Part shown: positions 52,083 to 59,436 of the stretch, piece by piece
How positions within the stretch are numbered: position 1 is the first letter of the stretch
Layout of the letters: every line of letters begins with the position of its first letter
Origin: Haloarcula rubra
Lineage (GTDB): Archaea; Halobacteriota; Halobacteria; Halobacteriales; Haloarculaceae
NCBI RefSeq assembly: GCF_019599465.1
Contig: NZ_RKLR01000001.1
Location: 434,001 to 498,000, forward strand
DNA length: 64,000 bases
Direction: 5' to 3'
Position numbers and translations under genes: made by a program
Notes under the pieces: generated by a model
What the model was told of the DNA's origin: nothing
Seen by the model: the letters and a program-made list of their open reading frames with translations, nothing else
Database searches by the model: none

Positions 52083-52988
52083 CTACACTTCGAGAATCTC
52101 GTCGTCCTCGTCGGCGTCGGGGACCGTGAGCGACCCGTCGAGCGTCGTGACGGCCCGTCCGCCGACCCACACCGCCGTCCCGTCGGTGTCGACCTGTACC
52201 GTGCCCGGCCGGTCGAGGAAGTGGCCCTGTTCGACGACGATCTGTTCGACGGTGCTGTCGAGAGCCCCGTAGCGACGGATGTACGCCCCGCACGCCCCGG
52301 CGGCGGTGCCGGTCACCGGGTCTTCCGTGATGCCGGCCCGGGGCGCGAACGCCCGCCCGTGGAGCGTCGACTGGCCGTCGATGGTGTCGAAGGTGAACGC
52401 GTACACCCCCATCGCGTCGACCGCTTCGCACAGCGACTCGATGGCCGACGGGTCGGGGTCGGCGCCGCTGAGATGCTGGAAGTAGTTGACCGGGACCAGT
52501 AGCCACGGGAACCCGGTGTCGCCGACGGCAAGCGGCAGGTCGGCACCCACGTCCTGTAGCGTCGCCACGTCGACGCCGACGGCGTCGGCCACGTCGTCGA
52601 GCGAACAGTCGACCTCGCGGATGTCGGCCTCTCCCTGTTCCATCCACACCGTCCCGTCCGCTTTCGTCTCCACGTCGAGGACGCCCCGTTCGGTCGCCAT
52701 CGTGTGCTGGCCCGTCTCGACAGTGCCGCGTTCGAAGAGTGCGGCGTGGGCCGCGATAGTCGCGTGTCCACAGAGGTCTACCTCCTGGTCTGGCGTGAAG
52801 TAGCGGAGGCGGCGGTCGGCGTCCTCGCTGTCGAGGACGAACGCCGTCTCGCTGGCACCCAGTTCGCCGGCGATAGCCTGCATCTGGTCGTCGGTCAGTC
52901 CGTCCGCGTCCGGCACCACCCCGGCCGGGTTGCCCGCCATCGGTTCCGCGGCGAACGCGTCGACGAGCAAGGCCTGTCGCGTCTCCAT
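52083..52988 (-). CDS. PhzF-family isomerase/epimerase-like protein
   Basis: 301 residues. The PhzF (diaminopimelate-epimerase fold) pattern is present: VDAFAAEPMAGNPAGVV at the start, LGASETAFVL near 45 with the catalytic Glu, FTPDQEVDLCGHATIAAH near 65-80, and ITEDPVTGTAAGACGAY near 225. Most family members have unknown substrates. The start at 52988 was chosen over 53006; the extra residues are not conserved. It is upstream of ppsA on the same strand, 85 bp apart, but functional connection is unclear. Confidence 0.9.
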   Translation of the reverse strand: METRQALLVDAFAAEPMAGNPAGVVPDADGLTDDQMQAIAGELGASETAFVLDSEDADRRLRYFTPDQEVDLCGHATIAAHAALFERGTVETGQHTMATERGVLDVETKADGTVWMEQGEADIREVDCSLDDVADAVGVDVATLQDVGADLPLAVGDTGFPWLLVPVNYFQHLSGADPDPSAIESLCEAVDAMGVYAFTFDTIDGQSTLHGRAFAPRAGITEDPVTGTAAGACGAYIRRYGALDSTVEQIVVEQGHFLDRPGTVQVDTDGTAVWVGGRAVTTLDGSLTVPDADEDDEILEV

Positions 52989-53106
52989 GGCACCGTGTTG
53001 TGGCACCCCGCGGATAACAGTTCGTGCTACCCGGCGCGGTTACAGCCGCGCTAGGTGGTAACAAACGACGAACGATTAAGCGCCCCCTCTGCGAAGTATA
53101 ACACGT

Positions 53107-53838
53107 ATGACGGTACTGGAACCGCTCGCGTTCGAAACCGAGTCGGACAGGCGCATCTACCAGTTCGTGGACCGGCACGGCGCCCCCTCGGTAGACGAGG
53201 TGCGAGACGCCGTCGACGTCTCCGACGACGAGTTCGACGAGCGTCTCGACTATCTCCAGACCCGCGGGTACGTCGAACGGCAGGACGGGACCGTGGAACT
53301 CGGACTGGACGCCGGGACCGAGACGGAGTACGAGACACCGGACTTCACGTACGTCGTCCGGCCGGCCCGCGAGGAGGACTTCGAGTCGCTCGTCGACACG
53401 ATTCGGACCGTCACGGACCGGCAGACGTACGTCATCGGTGAGAACCTCGTCGAGGAGTTACAGTACGAGGACACCGTGACGCGACACAACACCGTCTGGT
53501 CGCGCCTGTTCTTCGTCGCCACCGTCGACGGCTACATCGTCGGGTGGTCACACCTCACACTGCCACAGACGGAGAAACTGCAGGGGACCGCGGAACTGAC
53601 GCTCGGCGTGCGCCGGGACTACCGCGGCTACGGCATCGGCGAGCGCCTGCTGGACCGGGCGCTGGACTGGGCGGAGACCCACGGCTACTGGAAGGTGTAC
53701 AACAGCCTCGCACGCACGAACGGCAACGCCATCACGTTCCTCGAACGGCACGGCTGGGAGCGCGAGGCGGTCCGGGAGAAGCACTACCTGCTCGGCGAGA
53801 AGCGCGTCGACGAGGTGATGCTCGCGTACACGTTCTGA
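53107..53838 (+). CDS. winged-helix / GNAT acetyltransferase fusion
   Basis: 243 residues. Residues 12-60 form a winged helix (DRRIYQFVDRHGAPSVDEVRDAVDVSDDEFDERLDYLQTRGYVE). From about 80 a GNAT domain follows, with the acetyl-CoA loop RRDYRGYGIGERLLDRAL near 173-190 and NGNAITFLERHGWE near 208-220. The fusion suggests either a self-regulating acetyltransferase or a DNA-directed one. A CGATTAAGC element 25-30 bp before the ATG fits a leaderless start. Confidence 0.88.
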   Translation: MTVLEPLAFETESDRRIYQFVDRHGAPSVDEVRDAVDVSDDEFDERLDYLQTRGYVERQDGTVELGLDAGTETEYETPDFTYVVRPAREEDFESLVDTIRTVTDRQTYVIGENLVEELQYEDTVTRHNTVWSRLFFVATVDGYIVGWSHLTLPQTEKLQGTAELTLGVRRDYRGYGIGERLLDRALDWAETHGYWKVYNSLARTNGNAITFLERHGWEREAVREKHYLLGEKRVDEVMLAYTF

Positions 53839-53872
53839 AACCGTTAAGGCCGCCCGTCCACGCCACCTCTGT

Positions 53873-54568
53873 ATGGGCGAGTTACCGGAGGAGTTCCCGT
53901 GTACCATCACCAACTGGGAGTACATCTACGGGCTGTGCCGTGACGTGGCCGACGACGTGAAGGCCGCCGACTTCGAACCCGACGTGGTCGTCGCGCTCGC
54001 GCGCGGCGGCTGGTTCGCCGGCCGCTGTCTGTGTGACTTCCTCGGCCTCGACGACCTCGCGAGCCTGAAGGTCGAACACTACGTCGGCACCGCCCAGCAG
54101 GGCGACGAACCGGAGGTGCGGTACCCGCTGGCCGACGGCGCCGTCGAGGGGAAAGACGTCCTCGTCGTCGACGACATCGCCGACACCGGCCAGTCCATCG
54201 AGACGGCCGCCGAGTGCGTGCGCGACCGGGAGCCGAACAGCGTCCGCACCGCCACGCTCCAGTTGCTCCAGACCAGCGACCACGAACCCGAGTTCGTCGG
54301 CGAGCGGTTGGACGAGTGGGCGTGGGTCGTCTACCCGTGGAACTTCGTCGAGGACATGATAGAACTCGTCGCCGGCGTCATGGAGAAGGGCGACCAGCAG
54401 GTCCACACCGAAGACGACGTCCGTGCGCTCCTCCGGGAGTACCACGACGTGAGTCACACGGCGATGGAGATAGCCCAGCCAGACCGGTTCGACGAGGTGA
54501 TGGCCGAGATGGTGCGCCGGGACGTAGCCGTCGCTACCGACGACGGCTGGCGACTGACCGACGGCTAG
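53873..54568 (+). CDS. type I phosphoribosyltransferase-like protein
   Basis: 231 residues. The PRPP-binding loop VLVVDDIADTGQS is at about 96-108, after VVVALARGGWFAGRCLCDFL near 38-58. The fold matches purine/xanthine-guanine-type phosphoribosyltransferases, and haloarchaea have several of these with uncertain base specificity. The C-terminal 70 residues are an acidic, helical extension (HTEDDVRALLREYHDVS...). A CCGTTAAGG element 25 bp upstream fits leaderless expression. Confidence 0.88.
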   Translation: MGELPEEFPCTITNWEYIYGLCRDVADDVKAADFEPDVVVALARGGWFAGRCLCDFLGLDDLASLKVEHYVGTAQQGDEPEVRYPLADGAVEGKDVLVVDDIADTGQSIETAAECVRDREPNSVRTATLQLLQTSDHEPEFVGERLDEWAWVVYPWNFVEDMIELVAGVMEKGDQQVHTEDDVRALLREYHDVSHTAMEIAQPDRFDEVMAEMVRRDVAVATDDGWRLTDG

Positions 54569-54598
54569 AACGGGCCGTTCTGCGGCGCGAATCGACTC

Positions 54599-54712
54599 TC
54601 AGTGACGGCGGCGGCCGTCGTCACGCACGTACTCCAGCGCGGAGACGAGTTTCTCGGTGTCGACGCGGCCCTCCGACTCTTCGAGGCGCTCGCGTATCTT
54701 CGTCGGAGTCAT
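54599..54712 (-). CDS. 37-residue protein
   Basis: Starts MTPTKIRERLEESEGRVD and ends at the TGA at 54599-54601. It is a charged, likely single-helix peptide with haloarchaeal codon use and no obvious shadow pattern, placed convergent to the phosphoribosyltransferase gene. No family recognised. It is too short to be certain, but the regular helix-like charge pattern favours a real gene. Confidence 0.45.
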   Translation of the reverse strand: MTPTKIRERLEESEGRVDTEKLVSALEYVRDDGRRRH

Positions 54713-54784
54713 GGTCACTGTTACCATACGACGCCCTCGGACATAGTTCTTTCTCCAGAGCCAACAGTTCGCCGGCGGGAGGCG

Positions 54785-55024
54785 TCAGGCCCCTTCGGCG
54801 TCCTCCTCGACGGGGATGTTCACCGAGTCGAGGTCTGCCTCGCAGGCCGCCTCGGCCAGTCCGTAGCCGACGGCGTACCCCGTCGACCCGCCGACGAGGC
54901 CGCCGATACCGGCCCCCAGCGGTCCGGCGCCGGCCCCGACCACCGCGCCGAGGAACCCGCCGACCGTCGCCGACCGTTCGGCCGCCCGCTCCGGGTCGTC
55001 AGTCGCACAGGAGTCGTGAGACAT
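54785..55024 (-). CDS. small glycine-zipper protein
   Basis: 79 residues. The middle (about 21-55) is a glycine-zipper: GGFLGAVVGAGAGPLGAGIGGLVGG, of the sort that forms helical membrane hairpins or pores. The ends are acidic. No signal peptide. Function unknown; similar small proteins occur in many haloarchaea. It is divergent from the SDR gene. Confidence 0.68.
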   Translation of the reverse strand: MSHDSCATDDPERAAERSATVGGFLGAVVGAGAGPLGAGIGGLVGGSTGYAVGYGLAEAACEADLDSVNIPVEEDAEGA

Positions 55025-55102
55025 ACACGGCCGTTCGGCCGGGACGACCGAAACAGTTTCGCGTCCAACAGGTTCTTCGACGCGGGGCGCGTCCGGGACC
55101 GT

Positions 55103-55798
55103 ATGCCACGGACTGCCGTCGTCGCCGGTGTCGGCCCCGGACTCGGAGCATCGCTCGCCCGTCGATTCGTCGACGAGGGCTGCAACGTCGGCCTCTTCGC
55201 ACGTTCGGAGGAGTACGTCACCGACCTCGCCGACGACCTCGGGGAGCACGCTATCGCCGTCCCGACGGACGTCACCGACCCGGAGGCCGTCGCCGAGGGG
55301 TTCGAGCGAGTGCGGGACGCGTTCGGCCCCGTAGACGTCCTCGTCAACCACGCCAGCGGCGGCGCGTGGAAGGGCGTCCGGGAGATCTCCGACGACGAGT
55401 TCGCCCACGCACTCGACGTGGGGCCGATGGGCGGCCTCTACTGTTCGCGGGAGGTCGTCTCGGACATGCTCGAGAACGACGGCGGGACGGTCGTCTTCAC
55501 CGGCGCGACCTCCGGGGTCCGCGGTCGTGGGGGCGCTATCGGCTTCAGCGCCGCGAAGTTCGCCGTCCGCGGGATGGCCGAGTCGATGGCCCGGGAACTC
55601 GGACGAGAGGGTATCCACGTCGCACACGTCGTCGTCGACGGCCAGATTCTCGGCCCGGACGCTCCCGCCGCCGACCGCGACGCCGAGGAGTACCTCGACC
55701 CCGACGAGATAGCGGCGTCGTACTGGCATCTGGTCGAGCAGGACCGCTCGGCGTGGACGCTCGAACTCGACCTGCGCCCGCACGTCGAGTCGTTCTAG
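55103..55798 (+). CDS. SDR-family oxidoreductase with substituted catalytic residues
   Basis: 231 residues. The Rossmann motif is AGVGPGLGASLA at 8-19, and the VNHASGG strand is at 81-87. The active site reads GFSAAK (148-152) instead of YxxxK, so the catalytic Tyr is Phe148, while Lys152 remains; the Ser that should lie 13 residues earlier (position 135) is Ala. This branch of SDRs either uses a different mechanism or only binds NAD(P). The stop overlaps the stop of the next convergent gene by 4 bp. Confidence 0.85.
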   Translation: MPRTAVVAGVGPGLGASLARRFVDEGCNVGLFARSEEYVTDLADDLGEHAIAVPTDVTDPEAVAEGFERVRDAFGPVDVLVNHASGGAWKGVREISDDEFAHALDVGPMGGLYCSREVVSDMLENDGGTVVFTGATSGVRGRGGAIGFSAAKFAVRGMAESMARELGREGIHVAHVVVDGQILGPDAPAADRDAEEYLDPDEIAASYWHLVEQDRSAWTLELDLRPHVESF

Positions 55799-56073
55799 TC
55801 GTCGCTCGGCGGTTCGACGGTGCGTTCCTCGTGGAGTTCTATCCACTCCCGGAGCGGCTGTCGGATACCGTCGACGGTGATGGTCACGTCGCCGTCGAAC
55901 CGCCACCGGGCGCGCGGCGCGTCGTCGCCGAACCGTATCGGCACGTCTACCTCCAGATTCTCGACTGACACCGCCAGCGCGTCCTCCCGGTCGACCGTCT
56001 CGTCGAGGAGGCGCTCGACCGCCGCACGGAGTTCCTCGAAGTCCGGTTCGGGGACGCCTGCTGACTCGCTCAT
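55795..56073 (-). CDS. uncharacterised acidic protein
   Basis: 92 residues, starting MSESAGVPEPDFEELRAAVERLLD. An N-terminal helix is followed by a beta-rich part (VDVPIRFGDDAPRARWRFDGDVTITVDG) and an acidic end. No family recognised. The start at 56073 is preferred to 56127. It is convergent with the SDR gene, sharing four bases at the stops. Confidence 0.62.
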   Translation of the reverse strand: MSESAGVPEPDFEELRAAVERLLDETVDREDALAVSVENLEVDVPIRFGDDAPRARWRFDGDVTITVDGIRQPLREWIELHEERTVEPPSDD

Positions 56074-56162
56074 GCGGCAGTGTTCGCACCCACGCCTATT
56101 TCGTGTTTCCCCGGCCGGGCCCCACAACGGACATCCCCGTCCAGCCCCGACGGGGAGCCAAG

Positions 56163-56399
56163 ATGGAACTCCCGACGCCGTACCACATCGGCGGCCACTA
56201 CTACGTCGACGACGTCTCTGTCGGCCGTCTGCCCGACGACGAGACGGTGCGGGACTGCGCGGGGTGTCGGGGCTACGTCTACGACGACCGGTGGCACGTC
56301 GTCGCCCGCGTCCGCGACACGGCCGCTGGCAGGCGCCAGACCCACCACTACTGCAGCGACGACTGCCTGACCGCGTGGCTCCGACTGGTCACGTCGTAA
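56163..56399 (+). CDS. small zinc-finger protein
   Basis: 78 residues. CAGCRGYVYDDRWH and HHYCSDDCLTAWLRLV give a CxxC...CxxxC-type zinc site (FCS/MYM-like) near residues 32-35 and 64-68. Typical small nucleic-acid- or protein-binding finger in haloarchaea; target unknown. The start at 56163 is chosen because the upstream extension from 56103 overlaps the region before the previous divergent gene. Confidence 0.68.
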   Translation: MELPTPYHIGGHYYVDDVSVGRLPDDETVRDCAGCRGYVYDDRWHVVARVRDTAAGRRQTHHYCSDDCLTAWLRLVTS

Positions 56400-56436
56400 C
56401 CCCCGGAGTCTTACCGGCCCGGCCGATAGTGTCCCC

Positions 56437-57087
56437 ATGGAGCAGCGCACGGGTCGGTTCCGGGTCTTTCGGGTCGTCGAGTCCGTCCCGCACATCAACT
56501 TCTTCGATACGGACGCGACGCGACTGTACACGGTGTACCAGTCGGGCTACGGCGAGCGACAGGCGCGCATCGACTCGCTGCAGACCGGTGACCTCGTGGA
56601 GGCGACGCTGGCCGGCGACGCGGACGACCCCGAGGAAGCGTGGTCCATCCAGTCGCTGGAGCGAGTCGGCGGCGTCGGGATGTCCTTCGCCGTCGACGTC
56701 GAGATGCCCGCCCTCGCCGAAGAACTCTGGTCGGCGGGACAGACACACCCGAGCAGTAGCGTCGTCGAGGAGGACGGCGACCCGGTCGCGGAACTGCACG
56801 TCCAGCCCCGCGAGCCACTCCCCGGTGGGTCGTTCGTCCCGAGCGTCCTCACCGGTCTCGTCCCGCTGGAGGGGCCGCTCTCGGTGCTACCGGTCGTCGG
56901 TGGGTCCGCGAGCCACGCGCTCTTTCTCGACCCCGACCCACCCGACGCCGACCGCTACTCGCGCCCCTTCGGCGTGGTCGTCCTCTTCGGCGAGGACGCC
57001 GACGCGGTGCTGACCGAGTGGCACGACCGGTACGACGTCGACCCGGCGGGAGATTCCCGGCCGACGTACGACCCCTACGGCATCTGA
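56437..57087 (+). CDS. uncharacterised haloarchaeal protein (DUF6663-like)
   Basis: 216 residues. It looks all-beta at the start (GRFRVFRVVESVPHINFFDTDATRLYTVYQSGYGE), with a middle sheet (SIQSLERVGGVGMSFAVDVEMP) and a late FGVVVLFGEDADAVLTEWHDRY. It resembles the haloarchaeal DUF6663 proteins, as I recall; no catalytic motif is visible. It is 37 bp after the zinc-finger gene and probably co-transcribed; convergent with the site-2 protease gene. Confidence 0.68.
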   Translation: MEQRTGRFRVFRVVESVPHINFFDTDATRLYTVYQSGYGERQARIDSLQTGDLVEATLAGDADDPEEAWSIQSLERVGGVGMSFAVDVEMPALAEELWSAGQTHPSSSVVEEDGDPVAELHVQPREPLPGGSFVPSVLTGLVPLEGPLSVLPVVGGSASHALFLDPDPPDADRYSRPFGVVVLFGEDADAVLTEWHDRYDVDPAGDSRPTYDPYGI

Positions 57088-57088
57088 G

Positions 57089-58195
57089 TTACAGCGAGAT
57101 AGTGATGGGGACGGGGACGAAACACAGCAGGCCGAGGACCAGCGTCAGCACGCCTATCGCCTGTCGTTTCGGCCCGAGGGCCGTCTCGTCCAGCGGCGTC
57201 ACCGAGCCGGCGCGGCTGAAGAGGAGCGTCAGCACGCCCCAGAACCCCCACAGCGCCGCCGCGTCGCCGTTCTCGAAGACGAAGAGGTAGCCCGCCAGTC
57301 CGAACAGCGCGACGGGCACGGCCGTCTGGACGGCCGACATCCGCTCGCCGAGCAACGACCGGGTGACGTGTGCGCCGTCGAGTTGCCCCACGGGCAGGAG
57401 GTTCAGGAAGGTGACGAACGCGCCGACCCACGCCCCGATGACGACGGGGTTCGGGATGACGGCCGGGTCCGCGTAGACGACCTGTTCGCCCATGAGCGCC
57501 GCGATACCCCGAATCAGCAGCGGGTAGCCGAGCTCTATCTGGGCGGCGACGCCGCCGGTGACCCGGATGGGGTCGAGCGTCACGCCGATAGCCGTCACCG
57601 CTATCGTCGCTATCAGTCCGGCGAGCGGACCGGCGACGCCGATGTCGAACAGCGCCTCCCGGTCGGGCATGTTGTCGTTCATCCGGATGACGGCCCCGAG
57701 CGTCCCGATGACGTTGAACGGCAACGGGATGAAGTACGGCAGACTGGCCTGCACCTCGTGGTACCGGGAGAGGGCGTAGTGGCCGAACTCGTGGATAGCG
57801 AGGATGCCGAGGACGGCGGCCGCGAACGGCCACGCCTGTACGATGGCGGCCGGGTCCTCGACGACCGAGAGGCCGTACCACCGGCTCCCGGCGTACAGCG
57901 TCGAGAGCAGCGTCGCCACCGCCAGCAGGACGTTCGTCCACGGGACGCCGTCGACGCCCAGCGAGCGCTCGCTCGCGACGAGGACGTGTTCGCCCATCTC
58001 GCGCTGGAGGCGGACGCGATACCCGCGCTGTCGGAACGTCGGCCCGACCCGCTGGAGGACCTGCTCGGACTCCGTCTGTGGCTCGCCGTAGTAGCGCACG
58101 CCGTCCTCCGCGCTGGCGTCCACTTCGTAGACGTGGAAGGCGTCGGCGAGTCGCTCGGGGTCCGGGAGCTCCGTCGGCAACGACTGCTGTGCCAT
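57089..58195 (-). CDS. site-2 protease-family intramembrane metalloprotease
   Basis: 368 residues with six to eight membrane helices. The zinc motif HEFGH is at 135-139 (LAIHEFGHYALSRY), and NLLPVGQLDGAHV near 273-285 supplies the third ligand Asp. An N-terminal cytosolic domain of about 85 residues precedes the first helix, but no PDZ or CBS domain is seen. It may cleave a membrane-bound regulator. It is downstream of scpA on the same strand, with a gap of 75 bp. The start at 58195 is the family-like one. Confidence 0.9.
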   Translation of the reverse strand: MAQQSLPTELPDPERLADAFHVYEVDASAEDGVRYYGEPQTESEQVLQRVGPTFRQRGYRVRLQREMGEHVLVASERSLGVDGVPWTNVLLAVATLLSTLYAGSRWYGLSVVEDPAAIVQAWPFAAAVLGILAIHEFGHYALSRYHEVQASLPYFIPLPFNVIGTLGAVIRMNDNMPDREALFDIGVAGPLAGLIATIAVTAIGVTLDPIRVTGGVAAQIELGYPLLIRGIAALMGEQVVYADPAVIPNPVVIGAWVGAFVTFLNLLPVGQLDGAHVTRSLLGERMSAVQTAVPVALFGLAGYLFVFENGDAAALWGFWGVLTLLFSRAGSVTPLDETALGPKRQAIGVLTLVLGLLCFVPVPITISL

Positions 58196-58270
58196 TGTCC
58201 ACAGTAGGGACTCGACCCGTTTGAACCTGTTTGCCACCCTGACCGACGCTGGGCGTCGCTCGGCCGCCGG

Positions 58271-59284
58271 TCAGTCGGCCAGCGCTTCCTCGGACCCGCT
58301 CACCGCGTTGGGGTCCTGTATCCAGAGGTCGCCGAACACGTCGTCTTGCTGGAGCACGACCTGTCCCCGATGAGCCAGAAACAGCAGTCCGAGGAACGTC
58401 TCGACACGCGACCCGCCCGCGTGTTCGACCTCCTTGTACAGTACCTCGTCGCGCCCCTGGTCGTACTGCTCGCGGACCGCCGCGTACACGTCGTCGATGA
58501 TGTCGTCTATCTGCTCGGCGTGGGCGGTGCCGGTCACGTCGGCGGCCGACGGCTCGTCGTCCATCCGCATGTCGTCGGCGCTCCGGTAGTCCAGTTCCTG
58601 AGTCCCGCGCTGGAACCCGCTGGGCGACCCGCTGGTGTCGTACTCGCGGGACTCCTTCCACCACGAGTCCCGCTCGGCGTCGCGCAGGTCGCGAACGAGT
58701 TCGTCCAGCGTCTGGGGCATCCCGCGGGCCCGACGGCGTTCGAGTCGGCGGTCCATCTCGGACTCCAGCGCCGAGAAGGGGTCCGGCTCCTCGATGGGGG
58801 CGTCCTCGGTCATCGCCTGCTCCCACGGCTCTGCCGGCGGGTCCTCCTGTTCGTCCTCGCCGAGCATCGCGTCGCTCTTCATCCGGACGAGGACGGAGGC
58901 GTAGAACAGCGCCCGTCCGCCGGTGCGGAGGTCACCCTCGTCGATGCGGGCGAGGAACTTGTCGGTGACCTCGACCACGTCGATGTCCCACGGGTCTATC
59001 TCGCCGTCGTCGGCCAGTTGGACCAGCACCTCGACGGGTTCGGCGACGTCGTCGTCCTCGTCGCCCTCGCTTCCGGTCTCGTTCAGTAACTCGACGTCCT
59101 CGGGGGTGTCGCCCTCGGTTTCCTCGGGGTCGTCCGCGTCGTCCCCGAACAGCGACGACGCCGAGTCGTCGGGGCGTTCGCGGTCTTGCGGGTCGGTCCC
59201 CTCCCCGCGGGGCTGCCTCGAGCCGCGTGGCGGCTCGCGGTCTTCGTGTCCCGTGATGTCCAGTGGGATGTCGTCGTCAGTCAT
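58271..59284 (-). CDS. scpA: segregation and condensation protein A (ScpA kleisin)
   Basis: 337 residues. An acidic 90-residue N-terminal tail precedes the kleisin head (EPVEVLVQLADDGEIDPWDIDVVEVTDKFLARI, about 84-115), an N-terminal helix pair and a C-terminal winged helix (EVEHAGGSRVETFLGLLFLAHRGQVVLQQDDVFGDLWI). It joins SMC heads to form the condensin ring. The longer N-terminus is a haloarchaeal trait. It follows smc by 152 bp in which two 39-bp repeats lie. No scpB gene is in the window. Confidence 0.93.
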   Translation of the reverse strand: MTDDDIPLDITGHEDREPPRGSRQPRGEGTDPQDRERPDDSASSLFGDDADDPEETEGDTPEDVELLNETGSEGDEDDDVAEPVEVLVQLADDGEIDPWDIDVVEVTDKFLARIDEGDLRTGGRALFYASVLVRMKSDAMLGEDEQEDPPAEPWEQAMTEDAPIEEPDPFSALESEMDRRLERRRARGMPQTLDELVRDLRDAERDSWWKESREYDTSGSPSGFQRGTQELDYRSADDMRMDDEPSAADVTGTAHAEQIDDIIDDVYAAVREQYDQGRDEVLYKEVEHAGGSRVETFLGLLFLAHRGQVVLQQDDVFGDLWIQDPNAVSGSEEALAD

Positions 59285-59297
59285 GGCGGTACACCAC

Positions 59298-59336
59298 CTC
59301 GCTCGCGGTTCTCACCGCTCGCGTTCCCGAGGGCCC
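59298..59336. repeat. 39-bp stem-loop repeat, copy 1
   Basis: Begins CTCGCTCGCGGTTCTCACCG and ends GAGGGCCC. It differs from copy 2 at one base only. On the minus strand it can fold into GCGGT-gaga-ACCGC and CTCG-ggaacg-CGAG hairpins. The core matches the element inside trpA. Confidence 0.75.
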
Positions 59337-59369
59337 CCCATAGCGGTGCGCCGTCGACGAATCAGCCCG

Positions 59370-59408
59370 CTCGCTCGCGGTTCCCACCGCTCGCGTTCCC
59401 GAGGGCCC
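59370..59408. repeat. 39-bp stem-loop repeat, copy 2
   Basis: Same 39 bp as copy 1 with one substitution (CCCACC for CTCACC), 72 bp downstream in period. A further partial CCCTCGCG stretch follows before the smc stop. Confidence 0.75.
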
Positions 59409-59436
59409 TCCCTCGCGTTGCTCGGTCGGCCCCTCG

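Larger units (their letters stand above)
59285..59436. other. 152-bp scpA-smc spacer with direct repeats
   Basis: The spacer between the scpA start (59284) and the smc stop (59437) holds two 39-bp near-identical repeats and nothing else I can name. No TATA-like element for scpA is obvious inside, so scpA is presumably transcribed with smc, and the repeats form hairpins in that mRNA. Confidence 0.6.

Noticed and set aside
51997-53178. N-terminal extension of PEP synthase to 53178
   Set aside because: The added residues are Arg/Gly-rich shadow of the PhzF gene; the true family start is at 51996.
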